A stretch of 64,000 nucleotides of DNA, taken from assembly GCF_040564635.1 (NCBI RefSeq), contig NZ_CP159837.1, positions 1,429,001-1,493,000 of the forward strand, read 5' to 3'. Shown piece by piece: positions 8,070-16,054 of the stretch. Under the pieces are notes generated by a model. That model made no database searches. It had not been told where the DNA came from and saw only the letters and a program-made list of their open reading frames with translations. The stretch's first letter is position 1; every line of letters begins with the position of its first letter. This DNA is from Planktothricoides raciborskii GIHE-MW2. GTDB taxonomy: Bacteria > Cyanobacteriota > Cyanobacteriia > Cyanobacteriales > Laspinemataceae. Both the position numbers and the translations under genes were made by a program.

Positions 8070-8924
8070 TTATGAAGCTGAAGCTGTAGATTGCCAAATT
8101 TCATCAAGGATCGGAAGTTCCAGTTCCAGCAGAGCAGAGTCATAAGCTGATAGTCTAGGATTGTCATGCAAATGACGAGAAGATATTTCTGAGAGAATTC
8201 CCTCTCTCACTAACTTAAGAGTAGCTTCTAGAGACTTAAGTTCACTCTCAACTAAGTGCAGATTTTTCTCGACACCTTTTTGTTTTTTCAGCCTCATCTG
8301 ATGAGTTTTAATTGCTGTAGAAATGCTTTTTCTTTGAATGTCATCTTCAGCTTCTTCATACTCTTTCTCTGCTTGGCTTAACTCTTGCATAATTTCATTA
8401 CACAAAAGTTGATTATTGACATGAGTTGATCTGTAATAAAGACTCACTAAAGCTTGATCGGCAAATCCTATTATGGCTGTAGTTTGCTGCTTAGATAGTA
8501 AAGTGCCAGCCACACGATCTCTTTCTTCTAATACCCTTATAGCTTTCCAGGATGACTCCAATATATTCTGCCACTGAGATGCGTCTGTGCTGTTTAGCTT
8601 AGATATAAAACGCATACGCCACTCAGCGTGTTCTATCTCTTTACGGAACAGATTCTCTAAGAATGAATCTCGCTCCCATTTAACAGAAATAAGTTTGCAG
8701 TTGCCATCATATCCTTCAACTTCTGTTTGGCCATAATATCGATTTAGTGTGACTTTAACTCGCCCTTTAAAAGGATCAATTGACTGAAGAGATAGCTGTC
8801 GTTTTCTCTTATCTTGACTTGAACTTACTGCCTCACCAATACTTTTTATAGGTAAAATAACTAACAGGTAAAAAATCCAGCCAATAATTGCCAAAAAAAT
8901 ACCCAATATAATTAAGATTTCCAT
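8070..8924 (-). CDS. Membrane-anchored coiled-coil protein of unknown function
   Basis: 284 residues. Residues 3-26 form one strong transmembrane helix (LIILGIFLAIIGWIFYLLVI), followed by a basic KRKRQ patch, so the bulk probably faces the cytoplasm. Residues about 50-80 are a small beta segment (RVKVTLNRYYGQTEVEGYDG). Residues about 90-260 are helical and charged with heptad-like stretches (SQAEKEYEEAEDDIQRK, HLVESELKSLEATLKLV), a probable coiled coil. I do not recognise the family. It is divergent from the STAND NTPase gene with a shared 223-nt region full of repeated boxes, so the two may be co-regulated; that is inference. Confidence 0.7.
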   Translation of the reverse strand: MEILIILGIFLAIIGWIFYLLVILPIKSIGEAVSSSQDKRKRQLSLQSIDPFKGRVKVTLNRYYGQTEVEGYDGNCKLISVKWERDSFLENLFRKEIEHAEWRMRFISKLNSTDASQWQNILESSWKAIRVLEERDRVAGTLLSKQQTTAIIGFADQALVSLYYRSTHVNNQLLCNEIMQELSQAEKEYEEAEDDIQRKSISTAIKTHQMRLKKQKGVEKNLHLVESELKSLEATLKLVREGILSEISSRHLHDNPRLSAYDSALLELELPILDEIWQSTASAS

Positions 8925-9006
8925 GGTTTTATTATTTATGTTAAAATTTAATAATTTGCTACGATATTTTTTCTAATTATTCCTGATGGATTAAATCTGT
9001 GTCCAC

Positions 9007-9120
9007 CACAAAAATGTGTAATTTTGTGATAAAATTGTTCCATATTTTACGGATTTGTATATAATTTTGTGCCAAAATGTAGAAAAATGTATCAACCTGT
9101 GCGAAAATGTAAGCTATAAT
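9007..9120 (+). promoter_or_regulatory. Promoter with repeated operator-like boxes upstream of the STAND gene
   Basis: TGTGCCAAAATGTA at 9068-9081 and TGTGCGAAAATGTA at 9098-9111 are near-identical direct repeats exactly 30 bp apart. A third related box, TGTGATAAAATTGT, lies at 9025-9038, and a palindrome CACAAAAATGTG at 9007-9018. TATAAT at 9115-9120 is a good -10 element, 28 nt before the chosen ATG. The spacing places boxes on the same DNA face every ~3 turns, suggesting cooperative binding of a regulator, perhaps the HTH of the encoded protein itself. Confidence 0.6.
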
Positions 9121-9147
9121 ACAAAAAAACTGCATCTCCCTAACCCC

Positions 9148-10614
9148 ATGAATATTAAGGAAATGTTAAATCTTGCAGATCAGATAGTCTTTGACAAAAC
9201 CGGCCAGCACCTCGACGACTTACAAGAAGCGATACTCCGAGGAACTCTACAACGGGAGACATACAAAGAAATCGCTAAAAACCTGGACTGTTCACAAAGT
9301 AATCTGAGAAAAGCCGGTTCGGAACTATGGCAAATCCTTTCAGAAGAATTGGGTCAAGATGTCAGTAAATCCAATTTACAATCGACAATGGGCAGGCTGA
9401 TTTCTTCAAATGTATCGATTTTTGAAAAAGAAGCTGTAGCCATCGGTATTTTTGAAAAAGAAGTTGTAGCTATCGGTAGTTTTGAAAAAGATGTTGGAGC
9501 AGTCGGTAGTTTTGAAAAAGATGTTGTAGCAATTGGTAGTTTTAACATTTGTGGAGAAACTAGACACTCCCCAGATATCGCAAAGTCAGTTAATCACAAA
9601 ACATCTAACTCAAAACCCTCTCAAACCCCACATCAAGACTTAAGCGAAATGCCAGAGTTAGGGGCTTTTTATAATCGCACTCCCGAACTGGAAACCCTGA
9701 AAACCTGGATTTTACAACAACGTTGTCACCTGGCGACAATTACGGGTATCAGCGGCATTGGCAAAACTACTTTAGCGGTGCAACTGGTTCACCAAATCAA
9801 AGATGAATTTGAGTATGTTTTATGGTACAGCTTAGAACCATCCCCGACTTTTGCTGAATTTCAAGATAACTTAATTCAGTTTTTCTCCCAGTCAGAACAA
9901 CTAGATACCCCTCTCAATTACCCTCTGAATAACGGCAAAAGCTTATCGCTGATTAAGTATTTACAAAAATATCGCTGCTTGGTGGTCTTAGATGACTTTC
10001 ACCACCTTTTCAGCAGCGGTGAATTTGCCGGAAAATATCAACCCGGTTATGAAGAATATCGCTCATTTTTTAAACAAATCGAACAACTATCCCATCAAAG
10101 TTGCTTATTGTTAATCGGTTGGGAACCCGCAGTGGCACTCCCGAAAGTCCCTCAGCCAAAAAATGCCATTTTTTCCTTACAACTCACTGGCTTAGATATT
10201 GCGGGTACACAAGAAATCCTGAGAGATTACGGATTACCAGAAATCGATAAATATTCCGCCCTAATTTCCCATTATCAGGGCAATCCTTTATGGTTACAAA
10301 GTATCGCCCTACAGATTCAGGAGTTGGGGGAATCCGTCACCGATTTATTGCCCGATAATACTATCTTATTGCCGGAAGATTTAAAAGAGATATTAGATCA
10401 ACAATTTAATCGCCTATCGACAATCGAAAAACAAGCGTTATTTTTGCTGGCAAAGGAAAAAGAAGCAGTTAATTTGGCAAGTTTGTTGGAAAAGTCCACC
10501 TTAGAAGGGTTAGATTTATTGAATGCCCTGCAATCTCTATTGCGACGTTGTTTAATTGAAAAAATAGATAATTTTTATACTTTGTCCCCGGTGTTCAGGC
10601 AGTATATAACCTAA
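9148..10614 (+). CDS. STAND/NB-ARC NTPase with vMAP-type N-terminal HTH
   Basis: 488 residues from ATG 9148; the upstream in-frame ATG at 9055 would translate the operator repeats and is rejected. Residues 1-85 match the N-terminal domain of cyanobacterial vMAP-type proteins (VFDKTGQHLDDLQEAILRG, then YKEIAKNLDCSQSNLRKAGS), an HTH-like unit. Residues about 92-131 are four 10-residue repeats. From about 175: conserved F-x-R-x-x-E-L entry, Walker A GISGIGKTT, Walker B CLVVLDDF, a GNPLWL motif, then a winged-helix region. The protein ends right after it (VFRQYIT) with no WD40, TPR or other sensor repeats, so either it is a short regulatory form or its C-terminus was lost. STAND proteins act as switchable sensors; several serve in phage defence. 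Its role here is unproven. Confidence 0.8.
   Translation: MNIKEMLNLADQIVFDKTGQHLDDLQEAILRGTLQRETYKEIAKNLDCSQSNLRKAGSELWQILSEELGQDVSKSNLQSTMGRLISSNVSIFEKEAVAIGIFEKEVVAIGSFEKDVGAVGSFEKDVVAIGSFNICGETRHSPDIAKSVNHKTSNSKPSQTPHQDLSEMPELGAFYNRTPELETLKTWILQQRCHLATITGISGIGKTTLAVQLVHQIKDEFEYVLWYSLEPSPTFAEFQDNLIQFFSQSEQLDTPLNYPLNNGKSLSLIKYLQKYRCLVVLDDFHHLFSSGEFAGKYQPGYEEYRSFFKQIEQLSHQSCLLLIGWEPAVALPKVPQPKNAIFSLQLTGLDIAGTQEILRDYGLPEIDKYSALISHYQGNPLWLQSIALQIQELGESVTDLLPDNTILLPEDLKEILDQQFNRLSTIEKQALFLLAKEKEAVNLASLLEKSTLEGLDLLNALQSLLRRCLIEKIDNFYTLSPVFRQYIT
9421..9540 (+). repeat. In-frame 30-bp tandem repeat, four copies
   Basis: Four exact-length units (9421-9450, 9451-9480, 9481-9510, 9511-9540), each starting TTTGAAAAAG and encoding FEK-(E/D)-x-V-x-A-(I/V)-G-x. 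They lie in the linker between HTH and NB-ARC and drift by a few bases each, so the array is not brand-new. Confidence 0.95.
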
Positions 10615-10804
10615 AAATTTGGTTTATAGGAGAAACAGGTTTTTTCGGTATTTAAATCCTAATCAGCCAAATTAATCCTATGCTTATAGCACCCCCGTCC
10701 CCCGTCCCCCGTCTGCACGGGGGCAGGCTGCATGGGGGCAGGCTTCGCGCTGGCGTTGCTACAAATACTCAAATACTGCATCTACAGCCTTATGGAGATT
10801 AAAA
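10615..10804. other. Spacer between STAND gene and IS630 remnant
   Basis: Contains a GC-rich patch (10683-10750) of repeated CCCCCGTC and GGGGGCAGGCT motifs. These recur in inverted form near 12045-12070. No gene is seen. Confidence 0.5.
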
Positions 10805-11765
10805 TCATACTGGCAGACGTTGCTCTTTTTTGATAGCGTTCTTGATTTTTTGCCACCCATGCTCAATTGGATTTAAGTCAGGAGAATATTGGGGAACGGG
10901 GTTCGGAGGAGAGGGGAGAGACAAGAGAGAAGAGAGAGTTTTCCTCTTTCATAATTCACCTCTTTCATTAGCATCCTGTTGTCTGTAGCAGTAGTTGCCT
11001 GTTGCCTGTTCCCTTTGGTAAAAATAATAATTCACAACCCGCATTCTCAATTAATTCTCTGATTCTTTTTCCTTGATGAAACCGGGCATTATCCATGCCG
11101 GATGACTTGACCTTTTTTGAGATTGGGTAATAACTTTTTTCTAGCCTTTGTCTCAATTACCTGAGATGTAATCTTCAGTACCATTGGTGCCAAAAACTCT
11201 TTTTGACATAAAGCCCCAATTATGATCTACCGCTGACCGCTTACCGGGCTTTTTGCTATAATATCTTGAGCCTTTTTCATCCCATCCATATTCATAACCT
11301 TCATTCCGCATCAATTCCGCTTTCATCCATGTAAATCAATTGTTCTGGTTCTTCGCGATTTTTTCCAGAAATGCCTTTCTCTCTAATTCATCTCTTTCTT
11401 GATAACCATAAGTTTTTTTCCGCGTATATCCCAATTTTTTTAGTCCCCTACTAATTGTATGGTGACTGACTCCTCCCCACGGGCTAATTATTTTTGGGTT
11501 TTATCTTCCTGGATCATCGATAAACTTTTTAAATTTATCCCAGTCTGTAATTTTTGAGGGGTGGGGCGGTGGCAGGGCGCCAGCCGAAGCGCCCCTAATC
11601 GGTTGCGTTGACCCAGTTAATTCCCACTGTTTTTTCCATCGATAGTCCAACGGCTAATCGATAACACCAGAATACTTGACTGACTGAGTAGCCTTGTTCT
11701 AATAAATTTAAGGCTCTAATTCGTAAATCTTGAATCTTGACTTAATGGTGTTGCCATTTTTTCGC
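10805..11765 (-). pseudogene. IS630-family transposase remnant
   Basis: Read on the minus strand, the C-terminal IS630 signature is clear: MDNARFHQGKRIRELIENAG with CELLFLP, then after a gap QYSPDLNPIEHGWQKIKNAI, ending RLPV at 10805. Fragments of the N-terminal half (LRIRALNLLEQGYSVSQVF) appear in shifting frames up to about 11765. Many stops and frameshifts plus an inserted ~125-bp purine/pyrimidine element (about 10895-11018) between LLFLP and YSPDLNP make it inactive. The DDE acidic residues are partly retained (D of MDNARF, E of NPIEH). The ends of the element could not be fixed. Confidence 0.8.
10895..11018. repeat. Purine/pyrimidine inverted element inserted in IS630
   Basis: A purine-rich arm (GGAGAGGGGAGAGACAAGAGAGAAGAGAG) of about 29 bp turns, via a short T-rich loop, into CCTCTTTCATAATTCACCTCTTTC, then GCAACAGGCAACAGG-type heptads read on the minus strand. 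It splits the conserved LLFLP-YSPDLNP junction. A very similar element sits at about 15196-15314 inside tnpB. Confidence 0.65.
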
Positions 11766-12000
11766 TTGACTTCGTTTCTTTATGTTACTGGATGTGATTG
11801 ATACACTTGATGTCCTGAAGGCTTGTATGTCACTATACCATCGCGAATATAATTGTCATTTTAAGTAGTATTAATTTCAGCGCGATCGTTGTCAATGATT
11901 TTAATTTCATCCACACCTAAGTAAAGCTCATAAAAAAGCTCATAAAAAAACACTTAGATTCAAATAGATTCAAAAGCCACTGCGGTCTTGGGGCTTGTCA

Positions 12001-12135
12001 CGCCAGTTGCTCTAGCGCCTACGGAGACCCCAAGTCTGTCCCCATGCAGCCTGCCCCCGTGAAGACGGGGGGCGGCGAACCGGACTGGCTCCTGAGTTTA
12101 TCGAAGGGTCTCCGTAGGCGCTAGAGCAACTGGCG
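12001..12135. repeat. Perfect 30-bp inverted repeat with 75-bp GC-rich centre
   Basis: 12001-12030 (starting CGCCAGTTGCTCTAGCGCCT) is the exact reverse complement of 12106-12135. The centre holds CCCCGTGAAGACGGGG, another hairpin. Sequence relatives (CGCCACTTGCTCTA...GGAGACCCCAAG) occur at 28221-28250. It has the appearance of a miniature palindromic mobile element. Confidence 0.85.
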
Positions 12136-12264
12136 TACTGACAAAGTGTTATTTTTCTGTTTATTTTTATATTTCTTTTTATGTTTCTTTTTCTGTGCCT
12201 CTGTGGTGAATCTATGAAGAAACCCGGTTTCTTCAAGAAACCGGGTTTCTAAGTTTCTAATTCA
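12136..12264. repeat. Compact hairpin form of the double-palindrome arms
   Basis: At 12213-12250 AAGAAACCCGGTTTCTT is followed after 1-2 nt by AAGAAACCGGGTTTCT. These are the two arms of the 3.5-8 kb repeat without its middle part, abutting the end of ilvB, where it could serve as its terminator. Confidence 0.75.
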
Positions 12265-14145
12265 TTACATCTTAGCGCCACATTCGGGGCAGAAATTATT
12301 AGTCGAAACGTTTTTCGCGCCGCAATTAGTGCAATAAACTAACTCAGCCGCTTTTTCCAAAGATTTATTTTCTGGTAAACCGAGCATTTGGGCATTACTC
12401 TTACCAGGGGCAACCATTGGATAGCAGTTTTCATCTTTTGTCACTTGGACATCAATCACCACCGGGCCATTGTGGGCTAACATATCCGCGATCGCCTGCT
12501 TCATTTCCTCGCGGGTTTTCACCACAACGCCTTTAATCCCATAAGCTTGACAAAGTAGGGGAATATCCGGCATTCCGGCTTCCATATTAGAAGCCACATA
12601 ACGCTCACCATAGAAGGTCTGCTGCCATTGCCGCACCATTCCTTGCCAGCCATTATTTAAAATGACGGTTTTCACATTGATGCCGTAATGCTTCAGAGTG
12701 CCCAACTCCTGAAGATTCATTTGGAAACTGGCATCCCCACTAATACAGATCGTTTCCTCTTCCGGTAAGGCAACTTTGGCGCCCATTGCCGCTGGTACAC
12801 CATAGCCCATTGTCCCCAAACCAGCACTGGAAATCCATTTGCGCGGGCCAAATTTCAAGAATTGCGCCGCCCACATTTGGTGCTGACCCACGTCCGTGGT
12901 GTAATAAGCGTTGGGCGCTTGTTTGCCCAATTCCACCACCACCTCTTGAGGGGAAATGCCGTCTTCCGGATGGGGAACCACTAAGGGATAATCTTGACGC
13001 CAGCGATCGATCCGATCCAACCATGCCTTAGTCCGGGATGGATCCACGGGATCGCCGGTTTCCCGACAACGACGGAGTAAATCAATCAGCACTTGCCGCA
13101 CGTCGCCCACAATGGGTACTTCTGGGGCGCGGTTTTTGCCCACTTCTGCCGGGTCAATATCAATATGAATTACTTTAGCGCGAGAGGCAAACTCATCCAA
13201 TTTGCCGGTTACGCGGTCATCAAACCGCGCCCCGATCGCAATTAATAGGTCGCATTCGCTGACGGCAAAGTTAGCATAAGCCGTCCCGTGCATCCCCAGC
13301 ATATTCAGGGACAGGGGATGATGTTCGTCAAAAGCCCCTAAACCCATTAAAGTAGTAGTGACCGGGATGTGGAAATGTTCGGCGAGTTCTTGAATTTCCG
13401 CATGGGCTCCAGAGGCGATCGCGCCCCCACCCACATACATCAAAGGCTGCTTACTCTTGCGAATCAGTTGCAATGCTTGATTAATTTGCCGGGGGTTGCC
13501 CTTCACCGTGGGACGATACCCAGGCAACTTAACGCTACCCGGTTCCACGGGCACATAGTCAAATTCTTCTAAACCCACATCTTTGGGCACATCAATCAAC
13601 ACCGGCCCAGGTCTGCCACTGCTGGCAACATGGAAAGCCTCCGCCACAATTCGGGCCATATCCCGGGGGTCGCGCACCACATAAGAATGCTTGACAATCG
13701 GTAGGGTAATCCCGTATATATCAGTTTCTTGGAAAGCATCAGTGCCAATAGCCGGACGACCCACCTGACCCGTCACGATCACCATTGGGATCGAGTCCAT
13801 TTGGGCTGTGGCAATGCCGGTGACTAAATTAGTCGCCCCAGGGCCGGAAGTGGCAAAACAAACCCCCACTTTCCCGGTGGCACGAGCATAGCCATCCGCT
13901 GCGTGAGAAGCCCCTTGTTCGTGCCGGACTAGGATATGTTGGATGCCTCCAGCGGCTTCGGCTCGATATAATTCATCATAAATTGGTAAAATTGCGCCAC
14001 CGGGATAACCAAAAATATGTTGGACACCGTGACGTCTTAAGCTATCAATCAGGGCATAAGCGCCAGTTTGACGACTGGGCACCCCGATGTTGGTATAATG
14101 GGACGCGGTTTGCGTTGTGATTGGAGATTGGCTTTGGGATAGCAC
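12265..14145 (-). CDS. ilvB: Acetolactate synthase large subunit with C-terminal zinc ribbon
   Basis: ThDP enzyme condensing pyruvate with pyruvate or 2-oxobutyrate at the start of branched-chain amino acid synthesis. 626 residues, GTG start at 14145 preceded by AGAGG. Visible: [14 protein letters not shown], catalytic-site glutamate in [21 protein letters not shown]-region motifs, and the ThDP-binding [15 protein letters not shown]...[12 protein letters not shown]. The usual end ([16 protein letters not shown]) is followed by about 38 extra residues ending CTNCGAKN...CPECGAKM, a two-CxxC zinc ribbon. Related tails may exist in other cyanobacterial IlvB proteins, but I cannot check. No small subunit gene (ilvH) is in the window. 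Monocistronic. Confidence 0.95.
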   Translation of the reverse strand: MLSQSQSPITTQTASHYTNIGVPSRQTGAYALIDSLRRHGVQHIFGYPGGAILPIYDELYRAEAAGGIQHILVRHEQGASHAADGYARATGKVGVCFATSGPGATNLVTGIATAQMDSIPMVIVTGQVGRPAIGTDAFQETDIYGITLPIVKHSYVVRDPRDMARIVAEAFHVASSGRPGPVLIDVPKDVGLEEFDYVPVEPGSVKLPGYRPTVKGNPRQINQALQLIRKSKQPLMYVGGGAIASGAHAEIQELAEHFHIPVTTTLMGLGAFDEHHPLSLNMLGMHGTAYANFAVSECDLLIAIGARFDDRVTGKLDEFASRAKVIHIDIDPAEVGKNRAPEVPIVGDVRQVLIDLLRRCRETGDPVDPSRTKAWLDRIDRWRQDYPLVVPHPEDGISPQEVVVELGKQAPNAYYTTDVGQHQMWAAQFLKFGPRKWISSAGLGTMGYGVPAAMGAKVALPEEETICISGDASFQMNLQELGTLKHYGINVKTVILNNGWQGMVRQWQQTFYGERYVASNMEAGMPDIPLLCQAYGIKGVVVKTREEMKQAIADMLAHNGPVVIDVQVTKDENCYPMVAPGKSNAQMLGLPENKSLEKAAELVYCTNCGAKNVSTNNFCPECGAKM

Positions 14146-14738
14146 TCCGATTACCTCTTTTCAGTAACTTGGGCTACTCTTTTAATCATGCCTTAATCAG
14201 AAAAAATTTTTTGTTTTATTTTCAGATATTTTCAGAATTTAAAGATTCTTAATTTTGATGCTGAGTCTTGGTGGCGCTGATGGTTGCGTTGCCGGTGTAG
14301 GGTGTGGGGCCGCCATCGGTGTAGGGTGTAGGGTGTGGGGTGTGGGGCCGCCATCGGCCGCCATCGGGAAGAGAGGGAAGAGAGGGAAGAGAGGGAAGAG
14401 AGGGAAGAGAGGGAAGTGTGGGAAGAGAGGAGCAGAGGAGCAGAAGAGCAGAGGAGCAGAGGATAATTGATAATTAATAATTATCAATTGTTAATTGTCA
14501 ATTGTTAATTTTTTCCCCCCGCTCCTCTGCTCCCCCGCAATTTTGCCCACCGGACATATCTAGCCCATCAACAGGGGTTAACGACAGAAGCGGAAAACTT
14601 ACCCAATCTTACCCAAACTTACTCAAATCGTCAGAAATTTCCAGAGCATCGAGCAAGATTTTTAGAAACTGAATGGTCAATGTGGTCATTAGTTGTGGTA
14701 AGATTGGATCTGGTTCAGCGCGTCGGAATTATGACTCC
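14146..14738. repeat. Tandem-repeat-rich spacer upstream of ilvB and tnpB
   Basis: 14297-14346 carries GTGTAGG/GTGTGGG heptads with three GGCCGCCATCGG copies; 14367-14430 carries about seven GGGAAGAGA 9-mers; 14429-14461 GGAGCAGA 8-mers; 14462-14512 TAATTGATAATTAATAATTATCAATTGTTAATTG-like inverted repeats. No credible gene; the long poly-basic frame KRGKRGKRG and its antisense are repeat translations. Confidence 0.85.
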
Positions 14739-16021
14739 ATGTTATTAGGGTTTAAAACACAACTTAAATTGAATCAAACCCAACGGCAACAACTTGCTCG
14801 CCATGCAGGAGTCGCACGTCATGCCTACAATTGGGGTCATGGTTTGTGTTTAGGGATTTTATCTCATAATACTCATTGTAGCCCCGAAGAAAAAATCAAA
14901 TTTCCTACAGCCATTGACTTACATAAATGGTTAAATAAGCTGGTAAAACCAGAAAGTCCCTGGTACTATGAAGTTTCCAAATGTGCTCCTCAGTACGCTT
15001 TACGACATCTTGCCCAAGGGTGGCAAGATTGCTTTAAAAAAAAGAAAGCTCGACCAAAATTTAAGAAAAAAGGCAGACAGGACAGCTTTACCTTGGATGG
15101 GACAATTAAAATCTTATCATCAAATAAACTGAAAGTACCAGTTATCGGCTGTCTAAAAACTTATGAAAAGCTGCCGGTCGTTCCCGACCCCAAAAATGAA
15201 GGAGAGAGAAGAGAGGAGAGAGGAGAGAGAATATTTTTCATGGTTCACCTCTTTACTCTTTACTCTTTCATGGTTCACCTCTTTCATGGTTCACCTCTTT
15301 CCTCTTTTCTCTAGATGTTCCCGTTGCCCCCACAGATAAAATAGTCGATGTGGTTGGGATAGATTTGGGGATCAAAGCCCTGGCTACCCTATCAACCGGA
15401 GCCAGCATAAAAGGAGATGCATCATATAGAAACCAGTCTAAGAAACTGGCACTACTCCAAAGAAAAGTTAGTCGAAAAGTATCGGGGTCAGCCAATCGAT
15501 ATAAAGCTCAAGTAAAAGTCCAGAGACTTCATAGAAAAATCGCTAATCTCAGAAAAGATACGTTACATAAGTTGACATCACAATTATGCAAGAACCACGC
15601 AATTAATGTGATAGAAGACCTAAATGTATCAGGGATGTTAGCGAATCATAAATTGGCGAAATCAATCGCCGATATGGGGTTTTATGAGTTGCGGCGACAG
15701 ATGGAATATAAGAGTGAACTTTATGGGTCACAACTCATAATTGTTGACAGGTTTTATCCTTCTAGTAAAACCTGTTCAAACTGTGGGGCAATTAAAGACT
15801 CATTACCGTTGTCAGAAAGAGTATTTTACTGTGAGCATTGTCATTTAAAAATAGACCGAGACTTAAATGCCGCAAGAAATCTCGAAAAAATAGGTCGAGC
15901 TACGGCCAAATCTACGCCTGTGGACAATTTGGAGCCGACTCCGTTGGTAGAAGCAGGAAGTAAAACCAACTCAAACGTAGTAAAAATCAAGCTTTCAGAC
16001 TTGATGAGTAAGTTTGGGTAA
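14739..16021 (+). pseudogene. tnpB: TnpB (IS200/IS605-type), interrupted
   Basis: RNA-guided RuvC-type nuclease of IS200/IS605 elements. The N-terminal part from ATG 14739 (MLLGFKTQLKLNQTQRQQLA) runs to about YEKLPVV near 15180. The frame then enters a purine/pyrimidine insert and stops at 15314. The catalytic half resumes in another frame: DVPVAPTDKIVDVVGIDLG (first Asp), VIEDLNVSGM (Glu), zinc ribbon CSNC...CEHC, and DRDLNAARNL (last Asp). Compared with relatives, roughly 20-25 residues of the beta segment before the first Asp are missing, so the insert replaced sequence. All three RuvC residues survive but no single polypeptide can be made. No tnpA neighbour. Confidence 0.88.
15196..15314. 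repeat. Purine/pyrimidine inverted element inside tnpB
   Basis: A purine arm of GAGAGAAGAGAGGAGAGAGG type is followed by ATATTTTTC, three copies of a 16-mer TTTCATGGTTCACCTC-type unit and a pyrimidine arm CTCTTTCCTCTTTTCTCT. The outer arms can pair imperfectly. It is the same architecture as the element at 10895-11018, again inside a transposase gene. Confidence 0.75.
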
Positions 16022-16054
16022 GTTTTATCTAGCGGATAATCGAGTTATTCTATC

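Noticed and set aside
9055-9147. N-terminal extension of the STAND protein (CQNVEKC...CENVSYN)
   Set aside because: The codons are the operator repeats; ATG 9148 fits the vMAP-type N-terminus and the -10 element lies downstream of 9055.
14239-14487. Frames LFPLFPLFP (-) and KRGKRGKRG (+)
   Set aside because: Both are translations of GGGAAGAGA tandem repeats.
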